Source of the DNA: Arcobacter iocasae
GTDB lineage: Bacteria > Campylobacterota > Campylobacteria > Campylobacterales > Arcobacteraceae
Assembly: GCF_042214795.1 (NCBI RefSeq)
Contig: NZ_CP090177.1
Span: forward strand, 1-64,000
Direction of reading: 5' to 3'
Length of the DNA stretch: 64,000 nucleotides
A program made the translations under genes and the position numbers. Below are positions 25,597 to 32,883 of this stretch, piece by piece. Numbering within the stretch: position 1 is the first letter of the stretch; every line of letters starts with the position of its first letter. Below the pieces are notes generated by a model that saw nothing but the letters and a program-made list of their open reading frames with translations, was not told the DNA's origin and ran no database searches.

Positions 25597-26613
25597 TTAT
25601 TTTTTAAAAAACTCTTTAAAAGTTTTTATTACATAATCTATATCTTCATTTGAAACATCTCTATGGGTTACAAGTCTCAACTCCTCATAAGTTCCTGATA
25701 TATTTATACCTTTATTTTTTAAATAATTTATTAATATATCTACATTTTTATCTAATACTTCTATAAATACCATATTTGTATCATTTGATAAAATTCTTAT
25801 TTCATCTATTTTTGATAATTCCAAAGCTAGTTTTTTTGCATTGGCATGGTCTTTTTCTAAATCTTTTATATTATTATCTATTGCATAAGAACAGGCAGCT
25901 GCTAAATAACCAGATTGTCTTAATCCACCACCTAACATCTTTCTATATCTTCTAGCTTTATTTATAAACTCTTTACTTCCAACTAATACAGAACCAACTG
26001 GAGCACCTAAACCTTTTGAAATACATATTGACATAGAATCAAAACAAACACTTATATCTTTAATATCTATTCCTAAATCAATAACTGCATTAAAAACCCT
26101 TGCCCCATCAAGATGCAATAAAAGATTTTTATCTTGTGTAAATTTTCTTGCTTCTTGTAAATAAGAAAGAGGCAAAACTTTTCCATCATGTGTATTTTCT
26201 AAACATAAGAGTTTAGTCATTGCAAAATGAAAATCATTAGGTTTTATTTTTTTATACACTTTGTTTAAATCCAAAGTTCCATCTTTTTCAAATTCTATTG
26301 GCTGAGGTGATATTCCACCAAGAACAGAAGAACCTCCTCCTTCATATTTAAATATATGAGAATCTTGTCCACAGATATACTCTTCACCCCTTTGACAATG
26401 GGAAAGCATAGCTAACAAGTTTGCTTGTGTTCCACTTGTAGTAAATAAAGCAGCCTCTTTATTTGTTAGTTTTGCCATTTTATCTTCAAGGGCATTAACA
26501 CTTGGGTCTTCACCATATACATCATCTCCAACTTGGGCATTAAACATATACTCTTTCATCTGCACTGAGGGCATTGTAAATGTATCACTTCTAAGTTCTA
26601 TTATTTTATTCAT
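25597..26613 (-). CDS. Low-specificity L-threonine aldolase-type PLP enzyme
   Basis: 338 residues, fold-type I. The N-terminus LRSDTFTMPSVQMKEYM, the GDDVYGEDPSVNALE block, HLDGAR with Asp169, and the PLP lysine K200 in SKGLGAPVGS are all typical of threonine aldolase, which splits threonine or allo-threonine to glycine and acetaldehyde. Beta-eliminating lyases are related, so another amino acid substrate is possible. The gene is 12 bp after the alpha/beta hydrolase gene and 20 bp before rraA. The catalytic features are complete. Confidence 0.86.
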   Translation of the reverse strand: MNKIIELRSDTFTMPSVQMKEYMFNAQVGDDVYGEDPSVNALEDKMAKLTNKEAALFTTSGTQANLLAMLSHCQRGEEYICGQDSHIFKYEGGGSSVLGGISPQPIEFEKDGTLDLNKVYKKIKPNDFHFAMTKLLCLENTHDGKVLPLSYLQEARKFTQDKNLLLHLDGARVFNAVIDLGIDIKDISVCFDSMSICISKGLGAPVGSVLVGSKEFINKARRYRKMLGGGLRQSGYLAAACSYAIDNNIKDLEKDHANAKKLALELSKIDEIRILSNDTNMVFIEVLDKNVDILINYLKNKGINISGTYEELRLVTHRDVSNEDIDYVIKTFKEFFKK

Positions 26614-26625
26614 ATTTCACCTTAT

Positions 26626-27318
26626 TTAAAACCACTGTATGATTTTTTCTTTTACTTCTTTTGCTCTTTCAAGTGGTAACATATGAGTTTGAGCTTCTAT
26701 TTGTGTAAATTCAATATTTTTAGCTTTTAAAGAAAACTCTTCCATAAATTTTGAACTAACAAGCCTATCTTTATTGGCATATAAAAAAGCTAAATTTAAA
26801 TTACTATTTATTAGTTTTAAACTTAAATTTTCTCTTATAATTGTGGCATTAAATTGAGAATAAAAAGCCTCTTCCCCTATATCTACATACATTTTAAGTA
26901 TCAAGTTTATAAGTTCCTCATCACTTTGATTTTGTGGTTCTACTAAACTTAAAACTTTTTTTCTACTAAGCCCTTTAAAGCCAAACTTTTTAGTAAATTC
27001 AATAGCTTCTTTTCTTCTTTGACACTCTACTTCATCCAAATTTGCAGGAGTACAAGCAACAGCTAATATTTTATTGACTCTATTTGGATACTTTAACCCA
27101 AAATAACAAGCAATATAACCACCAAGGGAAAATCCTAAAAGATTTATTTTTTCATCTTTTATTTTTTCATTTATTACTTCAACTATTTTATCAAAGCTAT
27201 CTTCTAATGGAATCACAAGATGAATAAACTCATAACTATCATCAAAAAGAGGAATTAACCTACTCCATAACTTTTCATCATTCATAAAGCCAGGTATCAT
27301 ATATATTTTTGTTTTCAT
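26626..27318 (-). CDS. Alpha/beta hydrolase
   Basis: 230 residues with nucleophile Ser64 in GFSLGGYIA, an early oxyanion-region segment (YMIPGFMNDEKLWSRL), an acidic residue in ANKDRLVSS, and His in AQTHMLPLERA. The triad is complete. The layout resembles small BioH/MhpC-like esterases. It is first in the hydrolase-threonine aldolase-rraA unit and diverges from the glutamate mutase operon across a 99-bp gap. The ester or other substrate is not indicated. Confidence 0.8.
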   Translation of the reverse strand: MKTKIYMIPGFMNDEKLWSRLIPLFDDSYEFIHLVIPLEDSFDKIVEVINEKIKDEKINLLGFSLGGYIACYFGLKYPNRVNKILAVACTPANLDEVECQRRKEAIEFTKKFGFKGLSRKKVLSLVEPQNQSDEELINLILKMYVDIGEEAFYSQFNATIIRENLSLKLINSNLNLAFLYANKDRLVSSKFMEEFSLKAKNIEFTQIEAQTHMLPLERAKEVKEKIIQWF

Positions 27319-27391
27319 TAAATCACTTCATATTTTTAAGCTATTCTATCTAATAAAAGTTTTACATACTTTTAGATATTCTAGTGCCCTT

Positions 27392-27399
27392 TATAAAAT
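27392..27399 (+). promoter_or_regulatory. Probable -10 box of the glutamate mutase operon
   Basis: TATAAAAT lies 19 bp before ATG 27418, giving a 5' leader of only about a dozen bases, with ATAGG as ribosome site. No B12 riboswitch can fit in this leader, so expression is not visibly controlled by cobalamin. Confidence 0.5.
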
Positions 27400-27417
27400 G
27401 AACAAATAGGCAATTAA

Positions 27418-27828
27418 ATGAAAGTAGTAACAGGCGTTGTAGGAAACGATATACACGTTGTAGCAAATAGATTAATCGATCTTTCATTACAAGCAAGAGG
27501 ATTTGAAGTATTTAACTTAGGAGTTAATACTTATCTAGAAGAATTCTTTGATGCTGTAGTTGAAACTAATGCAGATGTACTTTTAATCTCTTCTTTAAAC
27601 GGTGAAGCAGAAGGTTGGTGTAGAGAAGTAAAAATCTTAAAATCAAAATATAAAAACCTTGACAATGTAGTTTTTATGATTGGGGGAAACCTAGTAGTTG
27701 GAACAGGTGATGCCTCAACTATTGTTCCAAAATTCAAAAACTATGGATTTGACTTGGTATTTCATCAAGTAGATTTAAATACAGGACTTGATGAGTTAGA
27801 AAAATATTTAAAAACGAGAGAATCATGA
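27418..27828 (+). CDS. glmS: Glutamate (methylaspartate) mutase, small cobalamin-binding subunit
   Basis: 136 residues with the B12-binding fold of glutamate mutase sigma chains: GVVGNDIHVVANRLID, SSLNGEAEGWC and MIGGNLVVG line up with the DxHxxG...SxL...GG pattern. The cobalt-ligating His is H13, and Asp11 is kept. The usual Gly of DxHxxG is Ala here (DIHVVA). It pairs with the large subunit encoded next, overlapping by 4 bp (ATGA). Together they move a carbon skeleton, interconverting L-glutamate and (2S,3S)-3-methylaspartate through adenosylcobalamin radicals. Confidence 0.88.
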   Translation: MKVVTGVVGNDIHVVANRLIDLSLQARGFEVFNLGVNTYLEEFFDAVVETNADVLLISSLNGEAEGWCREVKILKSKYKNLDNVVFMIGGNLVVGTGDASTIVPKFKNYGFDLVFHQVDLNTGLDELEKYLKTRES

Positions 27829-29189
27829 GTTTATTACAAGAAGAACGAGAAATAATTTTAAGTAATGAATATGTAGAGCACTTTGACTTTGCAGAAGTTG
27901 AAGAGTTTGTTAAAAATGCATCAAAAGACCTATTTATTTCACATAACTTTAGAACAAAAAATAAAATGTTGGTACAACCAAGAGGTGGTTTCCCTACATA
28001 TAATAAGATGTATGCACTTTATGAATTTTTCGTAAATGCAAATGTAGATGTCTTACCATGTACTATTGATTCAAATACAAGATTAAATGACTATGCAACA
28101 TCTAAAAAGATGTTAAGACTTTCTGAAGAGAGTGAAGTTGATATGCTAAATGGTTACCCCTTAGTTAATCATGGATATAGAACTACTAGAAAGATGATTA
28201 CTCATTTTAATAAACCTGTATCTCTAAGACATGGAACTCCTGATGCTAGACTATTAATTGAAACAGCAATTGCTTCTGGTATTTTTGAGATAGAAGGTGG
28301 TCCTATTACTTACCTTTTACCCTACTCTAAAAACTTTCCATTAGATAAAGCTTTTTTATATTGGAAATATGTTGAGCGAGTTTGTGCTAAATACTCAACT
28401 TTAAATGAACCAATAAACAGAGAATCATTTGGACCACTTACAGCAACACTTGTTCCTCCTTGTATTACTATTGTTATTCAATTAATTGAGATGCTTTTAT
28501 CACTTGAAGAAGGAGTTAAATCATTCTCTGTATCTTTTTCACAAAGTGGAAGTGTAAACCAAGATATTGTAACTGGTGCAGTTATAAGAAAACTTGCAAA
28601 ACATTATGCAAATGAAATTGGATGTGGAGATGCTGAGGTTCATTTAGTATATCACCAATGGATGGGTGCTTTTCCTATGGATCAAAACTTTGCATCTCAA
28701 CTTATCTCTATGTCAACAGCAATTGCTGCTATGGTTGGAGCTGATAAGATTATTACAAAAACAAAACAAGAGGCTTCTGGAATTCCTACAAAAGAAGCAA
28801 ATGCTGAAACAGTTGCAAATACGCAATATCTTCTTAGAATTTTAAATGGTCTTCCAAATGTAGTCGATGAAGAAGAGGAAGAGAATTTAACCCTAGAAGT
28901 AAAAGCTATTATGGAAGCTATATTTAATGACAGCGCTGATACTTTATGGAGAAAAGCCTTCAATAGCATCAAAAATGGAATAATAGATGTACCTTTCTCT
29001 CCTCATATAATAAATCACAATGAGATGATTACAATAAGAGATGCAAACAAAAATATTAGAATAATGAATAGAGGAAATGTTCCAATTCCTGATCGTTGTT
29101 TTGAATATGAAAAATCAAAATGTGATCTTAAAAAAGATACTACATCTATAGTAAATGATATTATCCATGATATAGGAATTATGCAATGA
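27825..29189 (+). CDS. glmE: Glutamate (methylaspartate) mutase, large substrate-binding subunit
   Basis: 454 residues forming the TIM-barrel epsilon chain. The three arginines that clamp glutamate in clostridial MutE have counterparts at R53 (QPRGG), R86 (TIDSNTR) and R135 (LRHGTPD). E157 and Tyr163/Tyr167 in EGGPITYLLPY and the HQWMGAFPMDQ block are also present. These argue for glutamate itself as substrate. The protein is slightly shorter than the roughly 480-residue clostridial chains. It overlaps the genes on both sides by 4 bp, the tightest coupling in the window. Confidence 0.9.
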   Translation: MSLLQEEREIILSNEYVEHFDFAEVEEFVKNASKDLFISHNFRTKNKMLVQPRGGFPTYNKMYALYEFFVNANVDVLPCTIDSNTRLNDYATSKKMLRLSEESEVDMLNGYPLVNHGYRTTRKMITHFNKPVSLRHGTPDARLLIETAIASGIFEIEGGPITYLLPYSKNFPLDKAFLYWKYVERVCAKYSTLNEPINRESFGPLTATLVPPCITIVIQLIEMLLSLEEGVKSFSVSFSQSGSVNQDIVTGAVIRKLAKHYANEIGCGDAEVHLVYHQWMGAFPMDQNFASQLISMSTAIAAMVGADKIITKTKQEASGIPTKEANAETVANTQYLLRILNGLPNVVDEEEEENLTLEVKAIMEAIFNDSADTLWRKAFNSIKNGIIDVPFSPHIINHNEMITIRDANKNIRIMNRGNVPIPDRCFEYEKSKCDLKKDTTSIVNDIIHDIGIMQ

Positions 29190-30382
29190 GCCAAGTAAAT
29201 ACAAATAATAAACTACTAATTGATGTAGGAAGTACATATTTTAAAATTAGCTCTTCAAAGGGTGTTGAACAACATTTTAGAGACTTTAATAAAGATATTT
29301 ATGATGATTTAACTTATAAATGTGGGGATACAATTAAAACATATAAAAAAGATGATGTTTATATTTGTTCATCTGCAAATGGAGGACTTAGCACACTTAT
29401 TATTGGTGTTACAAACTCTTTTTCACTTAAATATGCTACAAATATAGCATTTAACTCTGGTATTAATATCATTGATACTGTTTTATATCAAGATATTGAA
29501 AGCTCTTCAATTCCTAGTGATTTAATTGATGTTGTTATTGTTGTAGGGGGAATTGATTCTGTTTCAGATATTTTTGGTAAAGAGTTATTTGATTATTTAG
29601 AAAAAATCAAATACTCAAATATTGTTTATGTGGGAAGTTCAAAAGATAGTGACAAGCTTCAAAAAAACATAAAAGACTTAGTTGTATTACCAAATATTAT
29701 TGATGATAAGCTTCATATTATAGAAGAAAACTTAAAAGAGTATTTAACTAATCTGTATCAAGCTGATATTATGGGAAAAGAAGACATCAAACATCTTTAT
29801 GAAATAACATCAAATCAAATATATTCTACTCCATATATCGTAAATAAAACTTTGCCATTTATTAATAGTAAGTTTTCAGTTGTAAATCCCTATATCCTAA
29901 TAGATATAGGAGGAGCAACTACTGATATTCACTATTCAAAAGATTTAGTGAATGAAAATATTGTTACAACAAATGAGTATGATAGATTAGTATTTAAAAA
30001 ACTAGGTGTTTTTAAATCAAAAGAGTCTTTAATCTTTAGTGCAAAAAGTAATGAATTTGTATATGAGTTATTATCTCACTTAAAAGTTACAGAAAATATC
30101 TTTGAAGAACAAAGTGAAAAAGCTTTAAGAATATTAATGCAACTTGCGATATTCTTAGTTTTATGTAAAGTATCACACTATAGAAAAGCTTATGTAAACT
30201 TAAAGCTATTATCACTTAATACAGTAGTTTTAACAGGTGGTATTACAAAAGTTTTATCACAAGAAGAGATTGAAGATATAATCTCATTTTTTTATAAAAA
30301 AATTCTAAATTCAAACCATAATCCAAGCGTCGTAATGGATTCAAATTACGATATTTGGACTATTGGTTTAACTCAAAATTAA
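29186..30382 (+). CDS. glmL: GlmL/MutL-family reactivating ATPase for glutamate mutase
   Basis: 398 residues of the actin/Hsp70-like ASKHA fold. LLIDVGSTYFKI is the phosphate 1 loop and YILIDIGGATTDIHY near residue 235 the phosphate 2 loop; VLTGGITKVLS is the adenosine motif near the C-terminus. MutL/GlmL proteins are usually encoded between or beside the two mutase subunits and are thought to swap damaged cobalamin or protect the radical enzyme. The overlap with the large-subunit gene by 4 bp supports this role. It is somewhat shorter than clostridial MutL. Confidence 0.82.
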   Translation: MSQVNTNNKLLIDVGSTYFKISSSKGVEQHFRDFNKDIYDDLTYKCGDTIKTYKKDDVYICSSANGGLSTLIIGVTNSFSLKYATNIAFNSGINIIDTVLYQDIESSSIPSDLIDVVIVVGGIDSVSDIFGKELFDYLEKIKYSNIVYVGSSKDSDKLQKNIKDLVVLPNIIDDKLHIIEENLKEYLTNLYQADIMGKEDIKHLYEITSNQIYSTPYIVNKTLPFINSKFSVVNPYILIDIGGATTDIHYSKDLVNENIVTTNEYDRLVFKKLGVFKSKESLIFSAKSNEFVYELLSHLKVTENIFEEQSEKALRILMQLAIFLVLCKVSHYRKAYVNLKLLSLNTVVLTGGITKVLSQEEIEDIISFFYKKILNSNHNPSVVMDSNYDIWTIGLTQN

Positions 30383-30392
30383 AGGATAAAAG

Positions 30393-31970
30393 ATGTCTAT
30401 AAATTGTATTAGAAGATTAATTGAAGATGCTGCAATCTCACATCCAAATAAAAATGCTTTAATTCTAAGTGAAAAAAGCCTTACATATAAAGATTTATTA
30501 ACAAAAGTAAATCAAGTGGCTTTTTATCTAAATGAGTTGGACTTACCAAAAGGAAGTAGAATTGGTATTTATTCAAATAAAAAGATTGAACAAGTAATAG
30601 CTATCTTAGCTATTTTATCAACTGATTATGTACTAGTACCTCTTACAAAACTACTTAAACCAGACCAAGTAAAATACATAATAAAAGATTGTGATATAAA
30701 ATGTATCATAACAGATAAGATAAAAGAAAATTCAATCGAAGATATTAGTTTTGATGGACATATTATATCTTATGAGACAACACACAAAGATGTACCCTCA
30801 TTTGAAGAGATTTTCAAATACTACAATAAACCATATATTTATGAAATAAATGGACATGGGAATGCCGTAATTACTTACTCTTTTGGAATAACAGGAACGC
30901 CAAAAGGAATAGTTATTTCACATAGAAATTTAATAGATAGTGCAAGAGTTGTATCACAATATCTAAGTTTAGAAGAAAATGATGTAATATCTGGAATTTT
31001 GCTATTTAATTTAGATTATGGACTAAATCAAATTTTTTGTTCTTTATACAAAAGAGCTACCTTAGCTTTACATAGATTTATTCTTGCAGGTGATTTTTTT
31101 AATCACCTAATAAATGATAATATTACAGTTATTCCACTTATGCCAATTAGTATCACTCATATGTTTGATGAAGAATCACATAGACTTCCAAGTGCTGAGC
31201 TTTTAAGTAATATTAGAATTATTACTTCATCTGGTGGTAATTTAACTCATAAAATGGTAAATGATGTACAAAAATATTTTAAAAATGCAAAAATTTTCTC
31301 AATGCATGGTTTAACAGAAGCATTTAGATCTACATATTTAGATCCAAGCCAAATAAATATAAGACCAAACTCTATAGGAAAATCAATACCAGATGTAGAA
31401 TTATATGTAATTGATGAAAATGGTAATGAGTGTCCTCCAAGAGTTGTTGGTGAATTAATTCACAGAGGTGGATATATCTATAAAGGTTTTTGGAATGCAC
31501 CTATTGAAACAAAAGAGAGATTTAAATCAGTTAATATCCTTAAAAATGTAATCAATCTAGAGGGACAACTAAGAGATGAAGTTGTTGTAAAAACAGGTGA
31601 TTATGTTTACAAAGATGAAGAAGGATATTTATACTTTGTCTCAAGACATGATGATATGATTAAAACAAGAGGATTTAGAGTAAGTCCATATGAAATAGAA
31701 TCAGTTACCATAAATAATATTCCACAAATAGAACAATGTGCAGTTTTCTCAATAGAAAATGAAGAGATAGAAGAAGAGATTGTTTTAGTATATAGTGCTA
31801 GAAGTGAATTATCTTCAAAAGAGATAAGTTTTGAACTAAAAAAACACCTAGCTTCATATATGATTCCCCTTAGAATTATTTATAAAAAATCACTACCTTT
31901 AATTCCAAGTGATAAAAATAAAATTAATAAGAACCAACTTAAAGCTGAATTACTAGATTCTTTAAAATAG
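30393..31970 (+). CDS. AMP-forming acyl/amino-acid ligase of the glutamate mutase operon
   Basis: 525 residues of the ANL superfamily. The ATP loop is TYSFGITGTPKG (161-172, a slight variant of TSGTTGxPKG). HGLTEAFRSTYL, a GDYVYKDEEGYLYFVSRHDDMIKTRGFRVSPYEIE core-hinge region and a C-terminal lysine near residues 511-513 complete the set, so it should adenylate a carboxylate. It resembles acyl-CoA ligases and stand-alone adenylation enzymes of secondary clusters. It follows glmL by 10 bp and precedes a strong terminator, hence it belongs to the mutase operon. No carrier protein is encoded next to it. The substrate is unknown; methylaspartate or a derivative is a hypothesis. Confidence 0.82.
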   Translation: MSINCIRRLIEDAAISHPNKNALILSEKSLTYKDLLTKVNQVAFYLNELDLPKGSRIGIYSNKKIEQVIAILAILSTDYVLVPLTKLLKPDQVKYIIKDCDIKCIITDKIKENSIEDISFDGHIISYETTHKDVPSFEEIFKYYNKPYIYEINGHGNAVITYSFGITGTPKGIVISHRNLIDSARVVSQYLSLEENDVISGILLFNLDYGLNQIFCSLYKRATLALHRFILAGDFFNHLINDNITVIPLMPISITHMFDEESHRLPSAELLSNIRIITSSGGNLTHKMVNDVQKYFKNAKIFSMHGLTEAFRSTYLDPSQINIRPNSIGKSIPDVELYVIDENGNECPPRVVGELIHRGGYIYKGFWNAPIETKERFKSVNILKNVINLEGQLRDEVVVKTGDYVYKDEEGYLYFVSRHDDMIKTRGFRVSPYEIESVTINNIPQIEQCAVFSIENEEIEEEIVLVYSARSELSSKEISFELKKHLASYMIPLRIIYKKSLPLIPSDKNKINKNQLKAELLDSLK

Positions 31971-31973
31971 ATT

Positions 31974-32014
31974 TTATGTAATACTTAAAATTAAGTATTA
32001 CATAAATAATTTTT
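31974..32014 (+). terminator. Terminator of the glutamate mutase operon
   Basis: TTATGTAATACTTAA (31974-31988) and TTAAGTATTACATAA (31991-32005) form a 15-bp perfect inverted repeat, 3 bp after the ligase stop, followed by ATAATTTTT. Confidence 0.75.
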
Positions 32015-32066
32015 GAAAAATTTAAATTCTTTGACTAAAATCAACTAAATTTACATTTTTTTTCCC

Positions 32067-32072
32067 TATAAT
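32067..32072 (+). promoter_or_regulatory. Probable -10 box of the first c553-type cytochrome gene
   Basis: A consensus TATAAT, 31 bp before ATG 32104, within T-rich upstream DNA. AAAGGA precedes the start codon. Confidence 0.55.
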
Positions 32073-32103
32073 ACTCTAATTAAAAAAATCAAAGGAAAAA
32101 ATA

Positions 32104-32379
32104 ATGAAAAAAATTCTACTTTTAACTTCAATCTTAGCATGTGTAGCATTTGCTAATCCATATGCAAAATGTGTAGCTTGCCATGGAGCAAACGGAGAAA
32201 AAGCTGCTTTAGGAAAATCAAAAATAATTAAAGATATGAGTAAAGCTGAAATTGTTTCTGCTTTAAAAGGTTATAAAGATGGGACTTATGGTGGACCTAT
32301 GAAAGGTGTAATGAAGGCACAAGTTGCAACTTTAAGTGATGCAGATATTCAAACAATTGCTGATCAAATCGGTAAATAA
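32104..32379 (+). CDS. Small periplasmic monoheme cytochrome c553-type (copy 1)
   Basis: 91 residues: a signal peptide ending in AFA, heme site CVACH (23-27), and an axial Met candidate in GGPMKGVMKAQV. It is a class I cytochrome c of the c553 type, which in Campylobacterota shuttles electrons between the bc1 complex and terminal oxidases or peroxidase. A second copy begins 148 bp downstream and a third relative lies at 43373-43678. It has its own promoter-like TATAAT and is followed by a perfect hairpin. Confidence 0.9.
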   Translation: MKKILLLTSILACVAFANPYAKCVACHGANGEKAALGKSKIIKDMSKAEIVSALKGYKDGTYGGPMKGVMKAQVATLSDADIQTIADQIGK

Positions 32380-32381
32380 TC

Positions 32382-32408
32382 AAAGTAAGAAGACTCTCTT
32401 CTTACTTT
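32382..32408 (+). terminator. Perfect hairpin between the two cytochrome copies
   Basis: AAAGTAAGAAGA (32382-32393), loop CTC, TCTTCTTACTTT (32397-32408): a 12-bp stem directly after the stop codon. No T-run follows, so it may terminate only partly or may stabilise the first message. Confidence 0.6.
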
Positions 32409-32487
32409 AAATAATGTTACTCTTCTCCTCAAATTAATTTCTTTTAACGAATTATTAACAAACTAATCAACTTAAAAGTTTAAGTAC

Positions 32488-32495
32488 TATAAAAT
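32488..32495 (+). promoter_or_regulatory. Probable -10 box of the second cytochrome gene
   Basis: TATAAAAT, 31 bp before ATG 32527, the same distance as in the first copy. It suggests separate transcription of the duplicates. AAGGG is the ribosome site. Confidence 0.45.
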
Positions 32496-32526
32496 TTTAA
32501 TTATAAATTAATAATAAGGGACAACA

Positions 32527-32802
32527 ATGAAAAAAATAATACTTCTAACTACAATCTTAGCATGTGCTGCATTTGCTAATCCATATGAAAAATGTGTAGC
32601 TTGCCATGGAGCAAATGGGGAAAAAGCTGCAATGGGGAAATCTAAGATTATTAAAGACATGACAAAAGCTGAATTTATTGCTGCATTAAAAGGTTATAAA
32701 GATGGAACTTATGGAGGACCTTTAAAAGGTTTAATGGCAGGACAAGTTACTTCTTTAAGCGATGCTGATATGGAAGCTCTTGCTGATCAAATAGTTAAAT
32801 AA
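32527..32802 (+). CDS. Small periplasmic monoheme cytochrome c553-type (copy 2)
   Basis: 91 residues, the same length as copy 1 and identical at roughly 70 positions by eye, including the signal peptide, CVACHGANGEKAA and ALKGYKDGTYGGP. Changes concentrate in the C-terminal third around the axial methionine region (PLKGLMAGQV instead of PMKGVMKAQV), where Met66 is replaced by Leu but Met70 is kept. That points to Met70 as the axial ligand. It is a recent tandem duplicate, perhaps tuned for a different partner or expression condition. Confidence 0.9.
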   Translation: MKKIILLTTILACAAFANPYEKCVACHGANGEKAAMGKSKIIKDMTKAEFIAALKGYKDGTYGGPLKGLMAGQVTSLSDADMEALADQIVK

Positions 32803-32883
32803 TTTCTACATCAAATAAAATTGGTGCTTTTAAAGATTATTTTTGTAATATAATAACAAAGAAAGTTTTTAAAGGTATCAGTT

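Noticed and set aside
25597..26613. Threonine-aldolase-like enzyme as the missing ovothiol sulfoxide lyase OvoB
   Set aside because: It is PLP-dependent and near ovoA, but the motifs are those of true threonine aldolase, it is co-transcribed with rraA and a hydrolase, and a whole gene separates it from ovoA.
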